DNA from: Trissonchulus latispiculum
Lineage: Eukaryota > Nematoda > Enoplea > Enoplida > Ironidae
DNA length: 64,000 nt
Direction of reading: 5' to 3'
NCBI GenBank assembly: GCA_030248195.1
Contig: JASAND010020791.1
Span: forward strand, 1 to 64,000
The notes under the pieces are model-generated. The model did no database searches, was not told the origin of the DNA, and saw only the letters and a program-made list of their open reading frames with translations. How positions within the stretch are numbered: the first letter of the stretch is position 1; every line of letters begins with the position of its first letter. Shown here piece by piece: positions 51,101 through 62,778 of the stretch. Position numbers and translations under genes: made by a program.

Positions 51101-54100
51101 ACTTGTGCTTAGTATGTAGGTGGTGTTCGTGTGCGTAGCAATCTCCAAGAAAACTTTCAATTACCTAAGGCAATCATGGTAATTTATGTAGTTATGTTAT
51201 GTTATCCAACACCTTGTCATATGATTGAATTAAGTTCCTTGTTATTCCTTGTAGCAGCTCTGACTAGTTTGATACAAAATAAAGTCTTTCTAGTTTTAAA
51301 GAAAGAAATAAAAGTTCACACATTTTTCATTTGTAGAAACTAAATTCTATTGAAGCGAATTTGATTTTAAATTATCCTAAAGAACCTTTGCTGAAAGAAG
51401 ACGGAAAAGGAAGTTTCCTGCATTATTCCTTCAAAATTCAAATTTCCTAACTTTTTAAGCATATCAGCTTTTTTCTTGTTTCAGAAAATCCACCAGCAGC
51501 GCCGGAGGAGCCGGCGGTGGGACGGCTTCCGGCGGAGGCGGCGGCGCCGGAAGCGGATGGGATTTGTCGGATGAGGATGACGATGGATTTGCCCCCGGCG
51601 GGGGAGGACCCGGTGGCCCCCTCGGGGGGTCTGGGGAGGATGGGGACGGCTCCCCCTCTATGAACCAACCTCACAATGAGTTTGGGGATATTGACGAGCG
51701 GGGCCTGGGCGCTGACGGCTCCGGTGGCAAGAAAAGCTTCTCTCCGTACAGATCGTCAAGGTCTGGGCAGTTAAAATAAAATATTTGAAAATAATATTCA
51801 GAATTAAATAATAGTCATTTTGTAGTTCATTGGTGGGTGGAAGCGCAAATAGAATAATTAAACATTAGTAGTGAAAGTTAAAATGTTGAAGTTGTTGAAA
51901 TTTACATTTTTAATGTTGATGTAACTATGTCAAATACAATTATATAGTTTATTTCTGAATTTTTTGATAATGTCACTCTAGCGAACGCGAAAAAGCTTAA
52001 CTAGATGGGCTAGTGATTCCGTGCTAACCGTTATCTCGCGCAATCATGTCCTTATCGTGTGCAGCTGTGATTATTTTTACCACTTTCTCAACATTGAATT
52101 CTGTTTGTCCCATTTTCAGAGCTGACAGCTTCAAGCGTGGAGGTTCGCGTGGTTGGGGTCGCCGTGACAGTGATGATGAAGGCGGCAGTCTGGGGGGCGG
52201 TGGTCCGGGCGGGGCCGGAAGTGACTCCGGGAGCGAGTCCGGACGTCACATCTCTCGGTCCCGTTTCGGCGCCACTGGGAGCTCTCGAGGAATTATGCGA
52301 CGACGTTCCTGGTCCCGAACCCGTCGACCGCTCCGGTCCAGATTTGGCGACGCTCCGTCTGCTGGTGGCGCCGGAAACCGACGGGAAGGAGGAGGAGGAG
52401 GTGGTGGCGATTTTCGGAAGAATTTGCTGTGCAAATTCTATCGAGAAGGATATTGTAGAGAGGTGAGATTTTAGGATTAATAGTTTTGCTGCAGACCGAA
52501 TTGGAAACAAGCTAACTTACACAACGTCGTATTGTTCCTTTCAATTCAATTTAATTAAAAAACAATTAACAGTCTTTAATGAAGGCATTTAGATCAGAAT
52601 TTTAATTGTTGATAAATCTTGACTGATTGAGATTGCATCCAACACTTAAGTTTTGAGTATGAGTTATTATATGTGTCTGTCTCTCGTGTTCTTTGCTACT
52701 GAGTGAGGATGCCTCGTAAGAAGAAGCCTCGAAAAATTATTATTCGCCGCTCCCTGGCAACTCAAACAGTGATCACAATTTTACCGTCACTGACTGATTG
52801 GGATGTGAGAATATTTTGGGTTGAGTCCATTTAAAATATTTGGGGCAACATTCTTGTTTGTGTGATCCGGTTTTATGTATTGTTTTATTTTATCCCTGAA
52901 AATATGCTTATGTATATACCAACTATTTGTTGCGGCTTCTAAGGGAAATCTAGATGGGTGTGCTAATCGCTTAATATTAATCTGGGGGATTTTTTCATAC
53001 TGTTTTTGGAGATAAGGCCACTTTACGAGGTTCCACTAAGGCTAGTATCGGTCCTAAGATCAGCTTAGAATATTCGGGGTTCAAAAGAATCCCAGGTCTT
53101 ATTTGAAATGCCACCCGCTAAACTCAGGGGCGCTCTTGAAATAAATAATTGGGAAGTTTCCTTCGCCGATGTATCCTCTAAAGGAAAGAGTAGACTACTT
53201 TTTGGACGCGGCCCTGACTTTAAGCTTAAGCCCTGACGAGTAACTACTGAGTTTAAACTAATATATCGATGGTCCTCCATTTTCTATCCTCAGTGCAAAA
53301 GTGCAGCTGAGCTTTGAATGATTTTTATGATTTATTTTTGTTAGTTTTATTTTATTTCAGGGAGATTCCTGCGCGTTCAGTCATGAAGGAGAGCCCGGTC
53401 AGATGGGTCGATTTGAGAAAAAGCCGGACGTCTGCCGATACTATACTAAAGGATATTGTCGAAGTGGGAATAGGTAATAACGCATTTGTTGATTCTAGTT
53501 ACGTAAATGCGAAGATGTAAAACAAATTAAGTAGTTAATATAGGGCATGTGCCCATTTGCATCCCGATGAAATTTATGAAGTAGCAACCTCTCAGAGGGA
53601 GTTAAGAGGCCATGCTTACTGGGCTTATTCTAGTGGGGGCCCATAAGCACCCTTCCCCCCCCCCCCGAAAAAGTGGGTGTCCCTTTTGGTATCAACTTTT
53701 GCCCTGGAAAAATCGCTCAGAAGGCTAGATTTTCAAAAACTTCCGGCTTCGCCGGAGATTTTTAGATTTTTTGCCTATTTAAGCACTACATACGCTTATT
53801 TTTGGCGATTATATACTATATTAAAATAGCGCAATTTTTAAAGCATGTTTTAAAAATATTGAAAAATTTAGGCCCCCCCAAGAATGACTCGCCCCTCGAG
53901 GCTCCCCAAGAAAAATTTCCTAGAATAAGCCCATTGCTTATAAATTCAGAACACCTTTATGTAACCTCACCTGTAAGAAACACTTCTTTTCTAATAGAAT
54001 TATATCTTCTTGGAATGACTTAACTGCTGCAGTTATGTTGAATAGCTTAAGCATCGTTTAATGCATTAACTACATATCTTTGTGAATCTTTTTCTGTCTG

Positions 54101-57100
54101 TCTTTCTTATATTTTTTCTTGCTTTCAATGAATTGAATTGATGTATTAATTTAGTTTATCAACATTTGATTTTTCTGAGTTTTTGGTTTTTATAGATGTC
54201 CATTTTTGCACAAGGATTATCCCTGTCCAGACTTCCATATTGGCGGCCATTGTCGTCATGCTGGGGACTGTATCTTCTCCCACGAGCCGTTGAATGAGCA
54301 AGGCCGATTCATTATTGACAGAGTCAGTGGAACTGCCAACATTAATTTAAGTTTACACTCAATTTTGAAAAAGGCTACCTATTATTAACCTTTATACGTA
54401 CGTACTTACATGCTATAATTTAGATACATATATTGAAACCAGCTTTGAAAGGTTTGAAAAGTTGCTTGTTTCATTTTTCTAATTGTCGGTATCATTCTTT
54501 TTGTTTGTTTTCAATTTTTTAGATTAAGCGAAGTGGAGATGACAGAAAATTTGAGCGAGGCGGAGGCGGAGGTGGAGGGAATTCGGATGGCCCTCCAAAA
54601 CGAAAAACTCTTCTGGGAACTCCGCCGCGACATCTACAGGAGGTCAATGCTGGGGCTCAAGTAAGCAGAGGATCACATAACTCTTCTGGCTTCGATAAAT
54701 TGATTTATTGTAAATAAACTAAATGTCAAAGCGATATAGACTTAGCCAGAATTCAGTGTTTTTATTGAAACTGAGAATATTGTCCTAATCATTGAAGAGA
54801 TGTTGAGAAAATTTTTCGGATACTGACATTTTTGTGGCGAATTTCAATGAGCTAAAGTGAGATGCACAAGATTAATTTATTAAAAATTATTAGCGGACTA
54901 TCCATCCATGTTATTCTGTTCTGTTTTAGAGTTCCTCCAGCGCCAGTGGCGGTACCCAGTTTGAGCCTCGTTCCGGCGTCGGCGCTTCAGGCATGATGTC
55001 GGGGCGTTCTGACCCGGGGGCAGGTACCCCGGCCACTGACATGGGAGCCTCTGGGGGAACCCCAGCCCTTGGGGGACCCTCTGCGTCATCTTCAAGCGTG
55101 GCCACACCCATGATGCCCTCTTCGGTGTCAGCGCCTGTGACCATGTCCAGTGTCGGCGCCCTACCGCCGGCCATGATGATGCAGCCCAATCTGATGAGCA
55201 TGAACATGGCGGCCTTCAATAACACAGCGGCCACTGCTATGACGTACGTGTTGGCGGCGTCCTGTAGTTTTGTCTGCTGTTTAGTAGTATTTATGTAGTA
55301 GTTATGTGCGGTCTGGTAGAATGAAATATTATGTATGCACTGAAAAGCTGGGCAGGCGATTTTTCATAATTTCTTTATGATTATGAATAATTATGTGTCA
55401 TTTTGTCTATCCGCCTTTACTTCATTATTTGTGGTCACTTGTTCTGTTAGTGTTTATAATATAATTGGTAGTGGCAGAAAGTTTCGAAAATTATGCTTAT
55501 TTATTTGCATGCATGCAAGCTCTGCTTCTATTGCACGTAATTTATAATTTTGTGACTAATATTGATAATATATGTTTGTATGTTTGCAGGGCAGAGACGA
55601 TGCAGAATATGCTGAAGATGATGCACCAGATGCAGAACTTTCTCCAGGCTCAGGCTGAGAAGGAGCAACAGGTGGCTGCAGCTGCGGCCGCTGCCGCCGC
55701 AGGTGGTGGTCACTTGACGACTCCAGCCGGGGGCGATGCCGCAGCTGCTGCGGCGAAACAGGGAAAGTCCGGGGAACGGAAAAAGAGCACTGGCGATGCG
55801 GATGATGATGATGATGATGACCAGGAAGGCGACTCTTCCGAGTCTACTTCTGGTAATTTTTTTCTGAAAAACAACTTTTAAAGCAAATTTAGTTTTTTGC
55901 CTACCTCAAATGTAATAGTTCACGCAATGTATGGGAAATATGTTTTCTTATGTATTGTATGCGTGGTTTAGGAACTTGCGTTGGGGATTTTCATTGCAGT
56001 GGGAAACATTTTTAAATCACTACCATGTTTTGTATTTTCTGCGAAAGCCAAGGGGGCTTACTCGATTAAGAGTTGAGCATGTGTTTGGCTTCGCATTTAG
56101 ATTGTAGTTAGAGGGATAGACAAGATACTTCAGTATCAAATAGCATTTCTGTTGTCGCCGATTTTTTATGGCTTATTTTTATTTTTTAGAAAGCAGCAGT
56201 GGCGATGAAAACACGGACAGTCTTCCGGCCAATCTCCCGCCGATTCAGAAACAACTTTTCAAGCGGATTCAGGCCCGCCAGAAAAAGAAGAACAAATTTG
56301 GAGAGTCGGGAAAAGGAGCTGGTGACAATCACTGGGATGATGATGAAGAAGAAGGTTGGTAGCATTTTTCAAAATTTCAAAAATTCATTTTATTAAATCT
56401 AAATTTTTTGTAATTTTCAGTCACTTTGTAAAGCGGAAAAATTAAAATGTTTGCTATGTAATGTCCACATAAAACCTAGCATGGAGTTCTGTGTGTAGAA
56501 CTGTAGCATTCAGGTTTAGTTTAAATAGTTAACTCTATTTTTCGGTCTTTTTTCAGAGGACAGAAAACCAGATTTGGATGGATTGCTGAGCAATGTATGC
56601 TTCTATTTCTATAAAAACAGTTTTGTTAGTATGAGATTTGATCCTTTACATTTTGTGACTACTACAACGTTTTTCTCAGCTGATACATAGTGGCCTGTTA
56701 CGTTTCTGGCTTTATTAACGCAAGATTTTTTCATAAGGATTTCGTGAAAACTTATTATTTTACTATTGTTGTAGCCATTTCATTTTTTCGGCATTATGTT
56801 TTTTCAGTCTGCGTCCGTCAAAACTGAGCCTGACGAAGACAAATCTTCTTCAGGCGGTTTTGGCGTCGGCGAAAATGGTTTCGATATTGCTGCGATGCTG
56901 AAGCAGATTCGGGCCAATGCCCATCCGGGTGGCGGGCCAGGTCTGGGCGCCACACCGCCCCAGTCCAGCGGTCTGGCTTCTGGCGCCGGTGGGTCTGCTG
57001 GGAAGTCTAGCTCAGCCCTGGTGGATGAGTCACCTGGTAAACCATTGAATTGTGTACTAAAACTATTAATCTCTTCCATATAGTGGGTTGAATTGTGATT

Positions 57101-59377
57101 ATTTTCGTACGCATGCAGCAGAATTTCAGCTGTTTTCTAGCGGCTTAGAATGTACTTTATGTGATCACATAATATGTATAAACTTTCTTAGCTGATTTTT
57201 ACAATAATCTAAATCTAGAAATATATAATAGAAGTAAAGTGTGAATTTTTTGTATGTTTCATTTTGTAACCCGTGCTGAATCCTTTTCATTAGTTCTTTA
57301 AATAGCATTTTGTTGGTAGTTTGAAGCCTGAATTTTTCGAACACAGATCAGTATCTTAAAGCATTATATACATTTACATGTCCTGGAATGACTGAAATGA
57401 ACAAAAACTCCACAGCACGCAAACATTCAAACATTCATTTTTTAAATCCCGAGAAATTTGTTAGTATAATTTATTACTAGGAATTACTTATACTTATTAC
57501 TTTATTTATTTATTTATTCATATTCTTCTTTTTTGTTAATTTCAGCCTCACCAGAACCCATGCTTGCCGGCGGTAGCTCCGACAGCTCCCAGCCTATTCA
57601 GAAGATTCCGACCAAACGGACCATTCGACCCAAGTACCAGTTGATCCCCATCGACAACATCAGCATTCCCGGCCGACACGCCATGGACAGCAGTGTCCTC
57701 CAGGCCTCCCTCACCGACAGTCATCTCAGGCACGATCCTCGCATCAAGAAACACCTCTCGTCACAGTTTGATGCCGTTTCCAACATGATTTCCAAGCATA
57801 CCTCCTCCTCCACCTCCAAACAGCCCATCATTAAGACTGAACCTGGCACGGGGCCAGCGGGCGAGCTGACCTCTGGTGCCGGTCCAGGCGGGTTGCCTCC
57901 TGCCGCCCAGATGGATCCTAGAATGGGCAGCGCCGGAGGGCCCAGTGCGTCACGTGACCCCCGACTTCAGAAGGCGGGTGGCGGCGGCCCGGCCCTGTCC
58001 ACTTCCCTTCCGATGACATCTTCTGCCGGAGGCGCCCCTCCGCCAATGATGACGTCCAGCATGCATCTGCCTCCTACCTCAGCGGCCCCAGCCCCCCACC
58101 TGGCCGGCCACCATATGATGCCCGGACTGCCTCATGGTCCGCCCAACACCCAAGGTGGAGCCCCTCCAGTGCCTCCGCCAGGCGTTTTCAGTGTCCCCCC
58201 GCCCCAGCCCCAGCATCCACTCAGCATACAGTCCAGTGGACCGCCCATGATTGGTGGCGGCACGCCGTCTCCTGTCCGAGGTCCCATGCAGGGTCCCACC
58301 CTCGCACCCCCCATGGGTGGACATCCGCCCCCAATGAATCTTAGTCCGGGCATGGGACGGCCCCCACCTCAGGGTCCCATGATGATGGGTGGTCCGAATC
58401 CTCAGGGCCCCCCTGGAATGCCACCGCCTCGTTCTGCCTTCATGAACGCTCCACCGATGGGTCACCTGAATCGACCCCCACCACAGGGAGTGCCCCCCAG
58501 TACTCGCCCGCCCATGACAATGCCTATGATGGGCGGTCATCCTCCCCAGCCTCCCATGATGGCGCCTATGGTCACCGGGGCTCCCAATCTGCCCAACGTG
58601 TCCCAGCAGCCTCCCATTTTCCCGTCCCGAACCCTGATGCCGGGTATGGGCAGTGGACCTGGCTGGATGCCAACTCTGGGAGCTGAGGGCACCGGTGGCC
58701 CGCCCCAAATGGGTGGTCTACCTTCCCTGCCCCACATGGGGGTAGGGGGTGGAGCCCTGAATCCACCTATGACCAGTACCGGCGGAGACATTCCTGCCAG
58801 CTCTACACCCTTTTCTGATATGGCCGCGAACAACAGTGCTGGGGTGGGACCCCCGCACAAACGGAGTCGATTCTCGGACTACCCTCTGCTTCAGACGGAT
58901 TCTTCTGACTCTTCCCCTCCTGCCAGCAAACAGTCGCGCAAAAGCCCACCTCCTACGGCCAAGGTCAGTCATCCGGCCCCCCTTCCTCAGCCCTCGGCTG
59001 ATCCAGCTCTCAGCGATGCCATCATGAAAGAACTGGGTGGCTCCGGGTCCACTCAGCCTGGCAAATCCAAGACTCCGCCGATTTCCGGGGTTGGGAGTGA
59101 CTCATCCTCGGGGGGAGGGGGTCGCCAGTCCCCCGGGATGCTTTCCCTCCGGGAGAAACGGAAGGATCTACAGTACGAGTCCCCCCTGGCCAGTTCTCGG
59201 GATAAGGACCCGACCCCCTCCTCCATGGGCCTGAGTTTGGGTTCCGGCTCCAGCCAGGGCGGTCTGTTGGCCCAGGGCGGGGCCAATGGCTCCGTTGATG
59301 CTGCCCCCAGAAGTATGTACAATCAGTTGCCCAATATTCGCATTAAGAAGAAGTCGGTGTCAACTGAAGGTGTTTAA
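45103..59377 (+). CDS. ZC3H4: ZC3H4/ZC3H6-like CCCH zinc-finger protein, 16 exons
   Basis: Homologue of ZC3H4/ZC3H6 and Drosophila Suppressor of sable, nuclear RNA-binding proteins; ZC3H4 acts with WDR82 to terminate non-coding transcription. Exons: 45103-45292, 47284-47363, 49458-49736, 50207-50354, 50864-50999, 51485-51760, 52120-52462, 53361-53473, 54196-54322, 54523-54660, 54930-55243, 55590-55852, 56190-56354, 56557-56594, 56808-57036, 57546-59377. All introns are GT-AG and in phase, giving about 1556 aa (human ZC3H4 1303). An acidic start (EEELADEGEILEEGEIDD) and a basic KKARKEKRKQE stretch come first. Gly/Ser-rich and acidic parts precede three fingers: CKFYREGYCREGDSCAFSH (474-492), CRYYTKGYCRSGNRCPFLH (509-527) and CPDFHIGGHCRHAGDCIFSH (532-551), the third C-X8-C-X5-C-X3-H as in ZC3H4. 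Later come KTLLGTPPRHL, an Ala run, an Asp run, and LPPIQKQLFKRIQARQKKK. The last exon encodes about 610 residues rich in Pro, Gly and Met, starting with PKYQLIPIDN and DPRIKKHL. Which paralogue it is remains open. Confidence 0.92.
45740..46020. mobile_element. Foldback family F, copy 5 (ZC3H4-like intron 1)
   Basis: A degenerate copy with the core arms CGATTCAGCATTTCGTCAG and GCTACCGTAAGCTGAATCG, outer arms GCAGAACACGAATCCGAA and TCATGTTCTGCGAC, and flanking GTGATCCAAGGTAAACC and TTTCCCTTGGTCC. Terminal repeats are not recognised, so borders are approximate. Confidence 0.6.
46753..46800. repeat. AT dinucleotide microsatellite
   Basis: Runs of ATATATAT broken by single changes, in intron 1 of the ZC3H4-like gene. 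Similar short tracts are common in the window. Confidence 0.7.
47611..47947. mobile_element. hAT-like element TAGGGATGCACCGG in ZC3H4-like intron 2
   Basis: 337 bp with ends TAGGGATGCACCGG and the inverse CCGGTGCATCTCTA. The flanks TTTAAAAT (47603-47610) and ATTAAAAT (47948-47955) match at 7 of 8 positions. The subterminal parts are rich in GGCCCCGGCC and GGTGGTCAGGCC-type repeats, and the middle is AT-rich. TAGGGATGCACCG ends are familiar from animal hAT elements. Confidence 0.8.
48484..49290. mobile_element. Foldback with GTGTCTTATGTCTTTTGTC arms, host of copy 6
   Basis: The left part has GTTCACACTGGTGTCCTATG, GTCTTATGTG and GTCTTGTCTTTTGTCTTGGG. The right part has the inverse (GTGAACACCTTAAGACAAAA, GACATAAGACACAGTGTG). 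With family F copy 6 removed, the centre closes on itself as GTTTGTCTTAAGACAAA. Ends are approximate and no target duplication was found. Confidence 0.5.
48701..49220. mobile_element. Foldback family F, copy 6 (ZC3H4-like intron 2)
   Basis: 520 bp with ends GGTGATTCTTCC and the inverse, and flanks GACACAAA (48693-48700) and GACACAAG (49221-49228), a 7/8 target duplication. The arms contain GCAAAACTTAACCGATTGAG, CTCAAATTTG and GATTTCGCTGAAAAGTGG with inverses. The core palindrome is decayed but present at about 48920-49005. Confidence 0.75.
53621..53932. mobile_element. GGGCTTATTCTAG-ended element in ZC3H4-like intron 8
   Basis: 312 bp with perfect 13-bp inverted ends GGGCTTATTCTAG. Counting the adjoining T/A as part of the ends, the flanks ATGCTTAC and TTGCTTAT match at 6 of 8 positions, a possible old 8-bp duplication. 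The interior has a C run, CTTCCGGCTTCGCCGG and AT-rich sequence, loosely like the CTGGG-ended elements at 20704 and 24814. It lies within the intron 53474-54195. Confidence 0.75.
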
Positions 59378-59971
59378 AAATGCAAATACTTAAGACCAAT
59401 GTTTTTTGAAAATGGTTGTAGCAATATTTGTCTAAGAGTTCGCTTATATGGCGATAGTTACAGTTACACAGTTATATACGTAGGTTGAGGCTTTTTCAGG
59501 TGTTTCATTTATTTGCCCCGGCTTTGCTTCGTGTTTTTTGCGTACAGTTTCTTGTACATGATTTATATATTGTCTTCCGTGTTTTTTCGGTTTTTTTATT
59601 TTCATTTTCTGAAGCCTGACAATTTTCCATGTTCTGATTTTCCGTATTTCAGGATTCATTTGATTGGATGTTAAGGAGAGGTCTGGACTGACGAAAGCTG
59701 GTTCTCCTTTCTCCCCGTACTGTGATATACTTAATTTGTCCTGTGGTTGGAAGGGTGGAAGTCGTTGTTCCGTCTTAAGTATTGCCACAAAAATATTTCG
59801 GTGTCAAATCTTGGCTATAACCTTTTGCCTGCTGTTGAATTTTTAACTCAAATTGGCTAATTGTTAATTTTTCAAAAATATAATCATCGCTTTTAAGCTG
59901 TATTCATCGGAAATTAGATTGTGCAGAGACAAATTAGCTTAATACTGCAGTTTATAAAGATGCTTGATTTT
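59378..59971. other. ZC3H4-like 3' UTR / flank
   Basis: AT-rich sequence directly after the stop codon. The frame 59444-59788 (-) has no recognisable content. No poly(A) signal is seen before the element at 59980. Confidence 0.45.
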
Positions 59972-59979
59972 ATGTACAC

Positions 59980-60695
59980 TAGGGTTGGGCATCGGAAAAA
60001 AAGTCCCAGAAAAAAACGGTTTTTTTCCGTTTTTTTCCTTTTTTTTCCGGAGGGTCGGAAAAAAACGGAAAAAAAGTCGGAAAAATTTAATCATTCTGGG
60101 AAGTTTTAGAAGCGTTCAAATGAAAAATTCTAGTGATTTTTCTCAAATTTTGCTCCTTTTTTCCAAATTATTGGCTTTGCTTAGAGTTTGCTCTTATTTT
60201 GAAGCCCGGACTTAATTTGAAGTTTTCTTCATTTTTCATAAACTGCTCAGTTTTATGGAAGTATTATTGTCAGTTCAACGAGAAACTCCTTATTATTACG
60301 GCCGAGAACAGACAGACAGACAGCTTTTTACTTAACATCTAAAAGCCAAAGCTGTGAAAGAAAAAATTTTGCACACGGAAAAATCATTTGAAAGTTGTCA
60401 CTGCTCCCAGAAACTAAGGTAACTGGGAATTGTGCCCATAGTCTGTTGAAACTTCCTTTGAAATATTTTTTCACAATTGCTTAGTTTGGATACGTTGAAA
60501 AGCTTATAAAAGTGTTCAAATGGCGTTTACATGACGAAATATTCGTTAAGACAGGCAACAAATGTTATAGAAACAATTTTTGAGACCTCTGGCATTATTA
60601 GGACAGCGGAAAAAAAGTCGGAAAAAAACCGGAAAAAACCGGAAAAAAGTACTTTTTTTCCGCTCGACTTTTTTTCCGGAAAAAAACCAACCCTA
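59980..60695. mobile_element. hAT-like TAGGGTTGG element downstream of the ZC3H4-like gene
   Basis: 716 bp with ends TAGGGTTGG and a perfect 8-bp duplication ATGTACAC (59972-59979 and 60696-60703). This fits the nnnTAnnn target pattern known for Buster-type hAT elements. Subterminal blocks of GGAAAAAAAGTCGG and CGGTTTTTTTCCG repeat in both orientations. A GACAGACAGACAG tract lies at 60310. No coding capacity. Confidence 0.82.
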
Positions 60696-60821
60696 ATGTA
60701 CACGTCTGCGATTTTGTTAAGGCTCGTTGTGGTTGTATGACTATTGTTTTTTTATTGTTTGTTTACAGATTCCTGTTCTGCTCCTTTCTACTGTTTATTG
60801 CATATTTACAATACATAATTC

Positions 60822-60827
60822 AATAAA
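60822..60827 (+). terminator. Candidate poly(A) signal AATAAA
   Basis: The first plus-strand AATAAA noticed downstream of the ZC3H4-like stop codon, about 1.4 kb away. If used, the 3' UTR would include the TAGGGTTGG element. It is weak evidence because the motif is common in AT-rich DNA. Confidence 0.3.
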
Positions 60828-61471
60828 AACTACATACGTATTCCGAAAGCTATGTATTGTTGAAAAATTGATGGATACGTACTTATATTGTAGGTAGGCA
60901 AGCTGGTGACTCTTTAAGTACAACACAAGTTGCTATGATTATTGTCATTATGAAAAGGAAAAGACTTTGGAAATAACAATGTCTAAAATTCATAATTTAA
61001 GCATAAATAATTAATGTTGAAAATATTAATACCTGATCAGTTCTTCATTAGTTGCATATAATATCGGCATGCTCCAATGGAAGAAAGGAGCTTTACGAAA
61101 CTAATTTCACCATTTCATTCATGAACGGTGAAACGAACAAGACAGTACAAGAAAATGGCAAATTAAATGTCGGTTAAAATCGAGTCATTGAGTGTTCCAA
61201 TTATCGAGGTCTTTTATTCCTTCTTATTACGCTGAATTTCTCTGTGATAATTTCTTGGGAGTTTTCGTGAAACACTGGAAACATAATTTTGAATAACATA
61301 GATTTTCCATGTTGAAGCTCACGTTTCTGCGCTATCCTTTTTGTTTCATCAATCGTCTTGATTCTGATCTTTTTCCTCCGTTGATGCTTTCTAGATAGAG
61401 AAAGTGTGCTTTACTAGTTTTCTTTCTTTATGTGTTACCAAGAGTACATAATGATAAGAGTATGACAAGCC

Positions 61472-62770
61472 GGATCTTTTGCGCTTTTCCCCCCGCAGCC
61501 CTAACTTTTGATTTTTTTGACCAATAACTTTGAAAATTGGTGTGGGTGCATACTGGAGGCTGGTGAATTCAAAATTTTTAAAATTTTTAGAAAATTTTAA
61601 ATTTTTGTTTGGTAAGGGGGGACCAAGGGGAACCAAAAAATTTTTTGAAAAAAATTTTGCTGAAAACATGCATACAGGGGTTTTGGCCCATGTCAAGATA
61701 AAAGTTAGAACCCCCAGAACCCCCATCAGAAAAAAAGGAGGTTCTCAATTTTTTTCATGCGTTTGTATCCAGCACTCGATGACTATGCTACGAGACTACG
61801 TTGCGGATCTATTCGATCTGAAACTTTACGTCACGATATGTTTATATTGTGTTTATTTGTATCTCAGTCATCAAATATGTGGCATATAACTGGGGTGTAC
61901 TGGGGGGGGGGGGGGTCCTCCTGGCTTCTCTCACAAATTTAGACTGAAAAATTTAAAAAGTTTGTGGAAATAACATTCAATGTGCACAATATGGGTGTCA
62001 ATCGGATGCTGACGACAAGATGAACAAGATCGCAATAGCTATACGTTCAGGCAATGAACCCACTTTTCAAAATCCCCGCACTCTCTAACCCTCAGAACCT
62101 CCAGCAAGCACTTAAAACTAGATAGAAGAGGATCAAATCTCCTGAAAAAAATTTAGAACCCCCAGAACCCCGAGAACCCCCATCAAAAATTTGAAACAAA
62201 ATTTATGTAGTTACGGATCAAATCTCATCAAAAAGTTAAGAACCCCCATCAAAAAATGAAACTACACATAGTTATAGATCTAATCTCTACAAAAAATTAA
62301 GAACCCCAGAACCCCAAGAACCCCCATGAAAATAAAAGCTCCAAGAAAAACAATTAGTAGATCAGAACGCATCAAAAAGTGACTTTTATCTTGACATGGG
62401 CCGGGGTTTTCTGGGCGCTGAGCACGAATCTGAAATCCGTTTTTCGATTCAGCTTTGCGTTAGCCCAGTATAAGCTTACAACTTTAGCTTATACTGAGAT
62501 AAAAACCTGAATCGAAAAACGGATTTCAGATTCGTGCTCAGCGCCCCAGAAAACACCTGTATGCATGTTTTCAGCAAAATTTTTTCAAAAATTTTGGTTC
62601 CCCTTGGTCCCCCCTTACCAAACAAAAATTTAAAATTTTTTAAAAAATTTTTAAATTTTTGAATTTTTGAATTCACTAGTCTCCAGTATGCACCCACACC
62701 AAATTTCAAAGTCGTTGGTCAAAAAAATCAAAAGTTAGGGCTGGGGGGGGGGGGAGAGCGCAAAAGATCT
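61472..62770. mobile_element. Foldback family F, copy 7 (with nested element)
   Basis: 1299 bp with ends GGATCTTTTGCGCT and the inverse AGCGCAAAAGATCT, and a perfect 8-bp target-site duplication GACAAGCC (61464-61471 and 62771-62778). The arms include ACCAATAACTTTGAAAATTG, GTGTGGGTGCATACTGGAG and GGGGGGACCAAGGGGAACC with their inverses. The core palindrome (CGATTCAGCTTTGCGTTAGC ... inverse) is at about 62443-62520. A 718-bp element is nested at 61685-62402. Confidence 0.85.
61685..62402. mobile_element. GGCCCATGTCAAGATAAAAG element nested in copy 7
   Basis: 718 bp with 20-bp ends GGCCCATGTCAAGATAAAAG, perfectly inverted, and a perfect 8-bp duplication GGGGTTTT (61677-61684 and 62403-62410). 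The right half contains a degenerate tandem repeat of AGAACCCCCAGAACCCC and CCCATCAAAAA. No coding capacity; superfamily not assigned. Confidence 0.85.
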
Positions 62771-62778
62771 GACAAGCC

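Noticed and set aside
52680..52840. Possible intronic snoRNA or extra small exon in ZC3H4-like intron 7
   Set aside because: It has a short open frame starting MPRKKKPRK but no convincing box C/D pair, no acceptor/donor pair that keeps the frame, and exon 7 joins exon 8 in frame without it.
58079..58708. 209-codon open frame on the minus strand
   Set aside because: It lies antisense to the GC-rich last exon of the ZC3H4-like gene; the His/Gly/Arg-rich product is a mirror of the Pro/Met/Gly coding strand.
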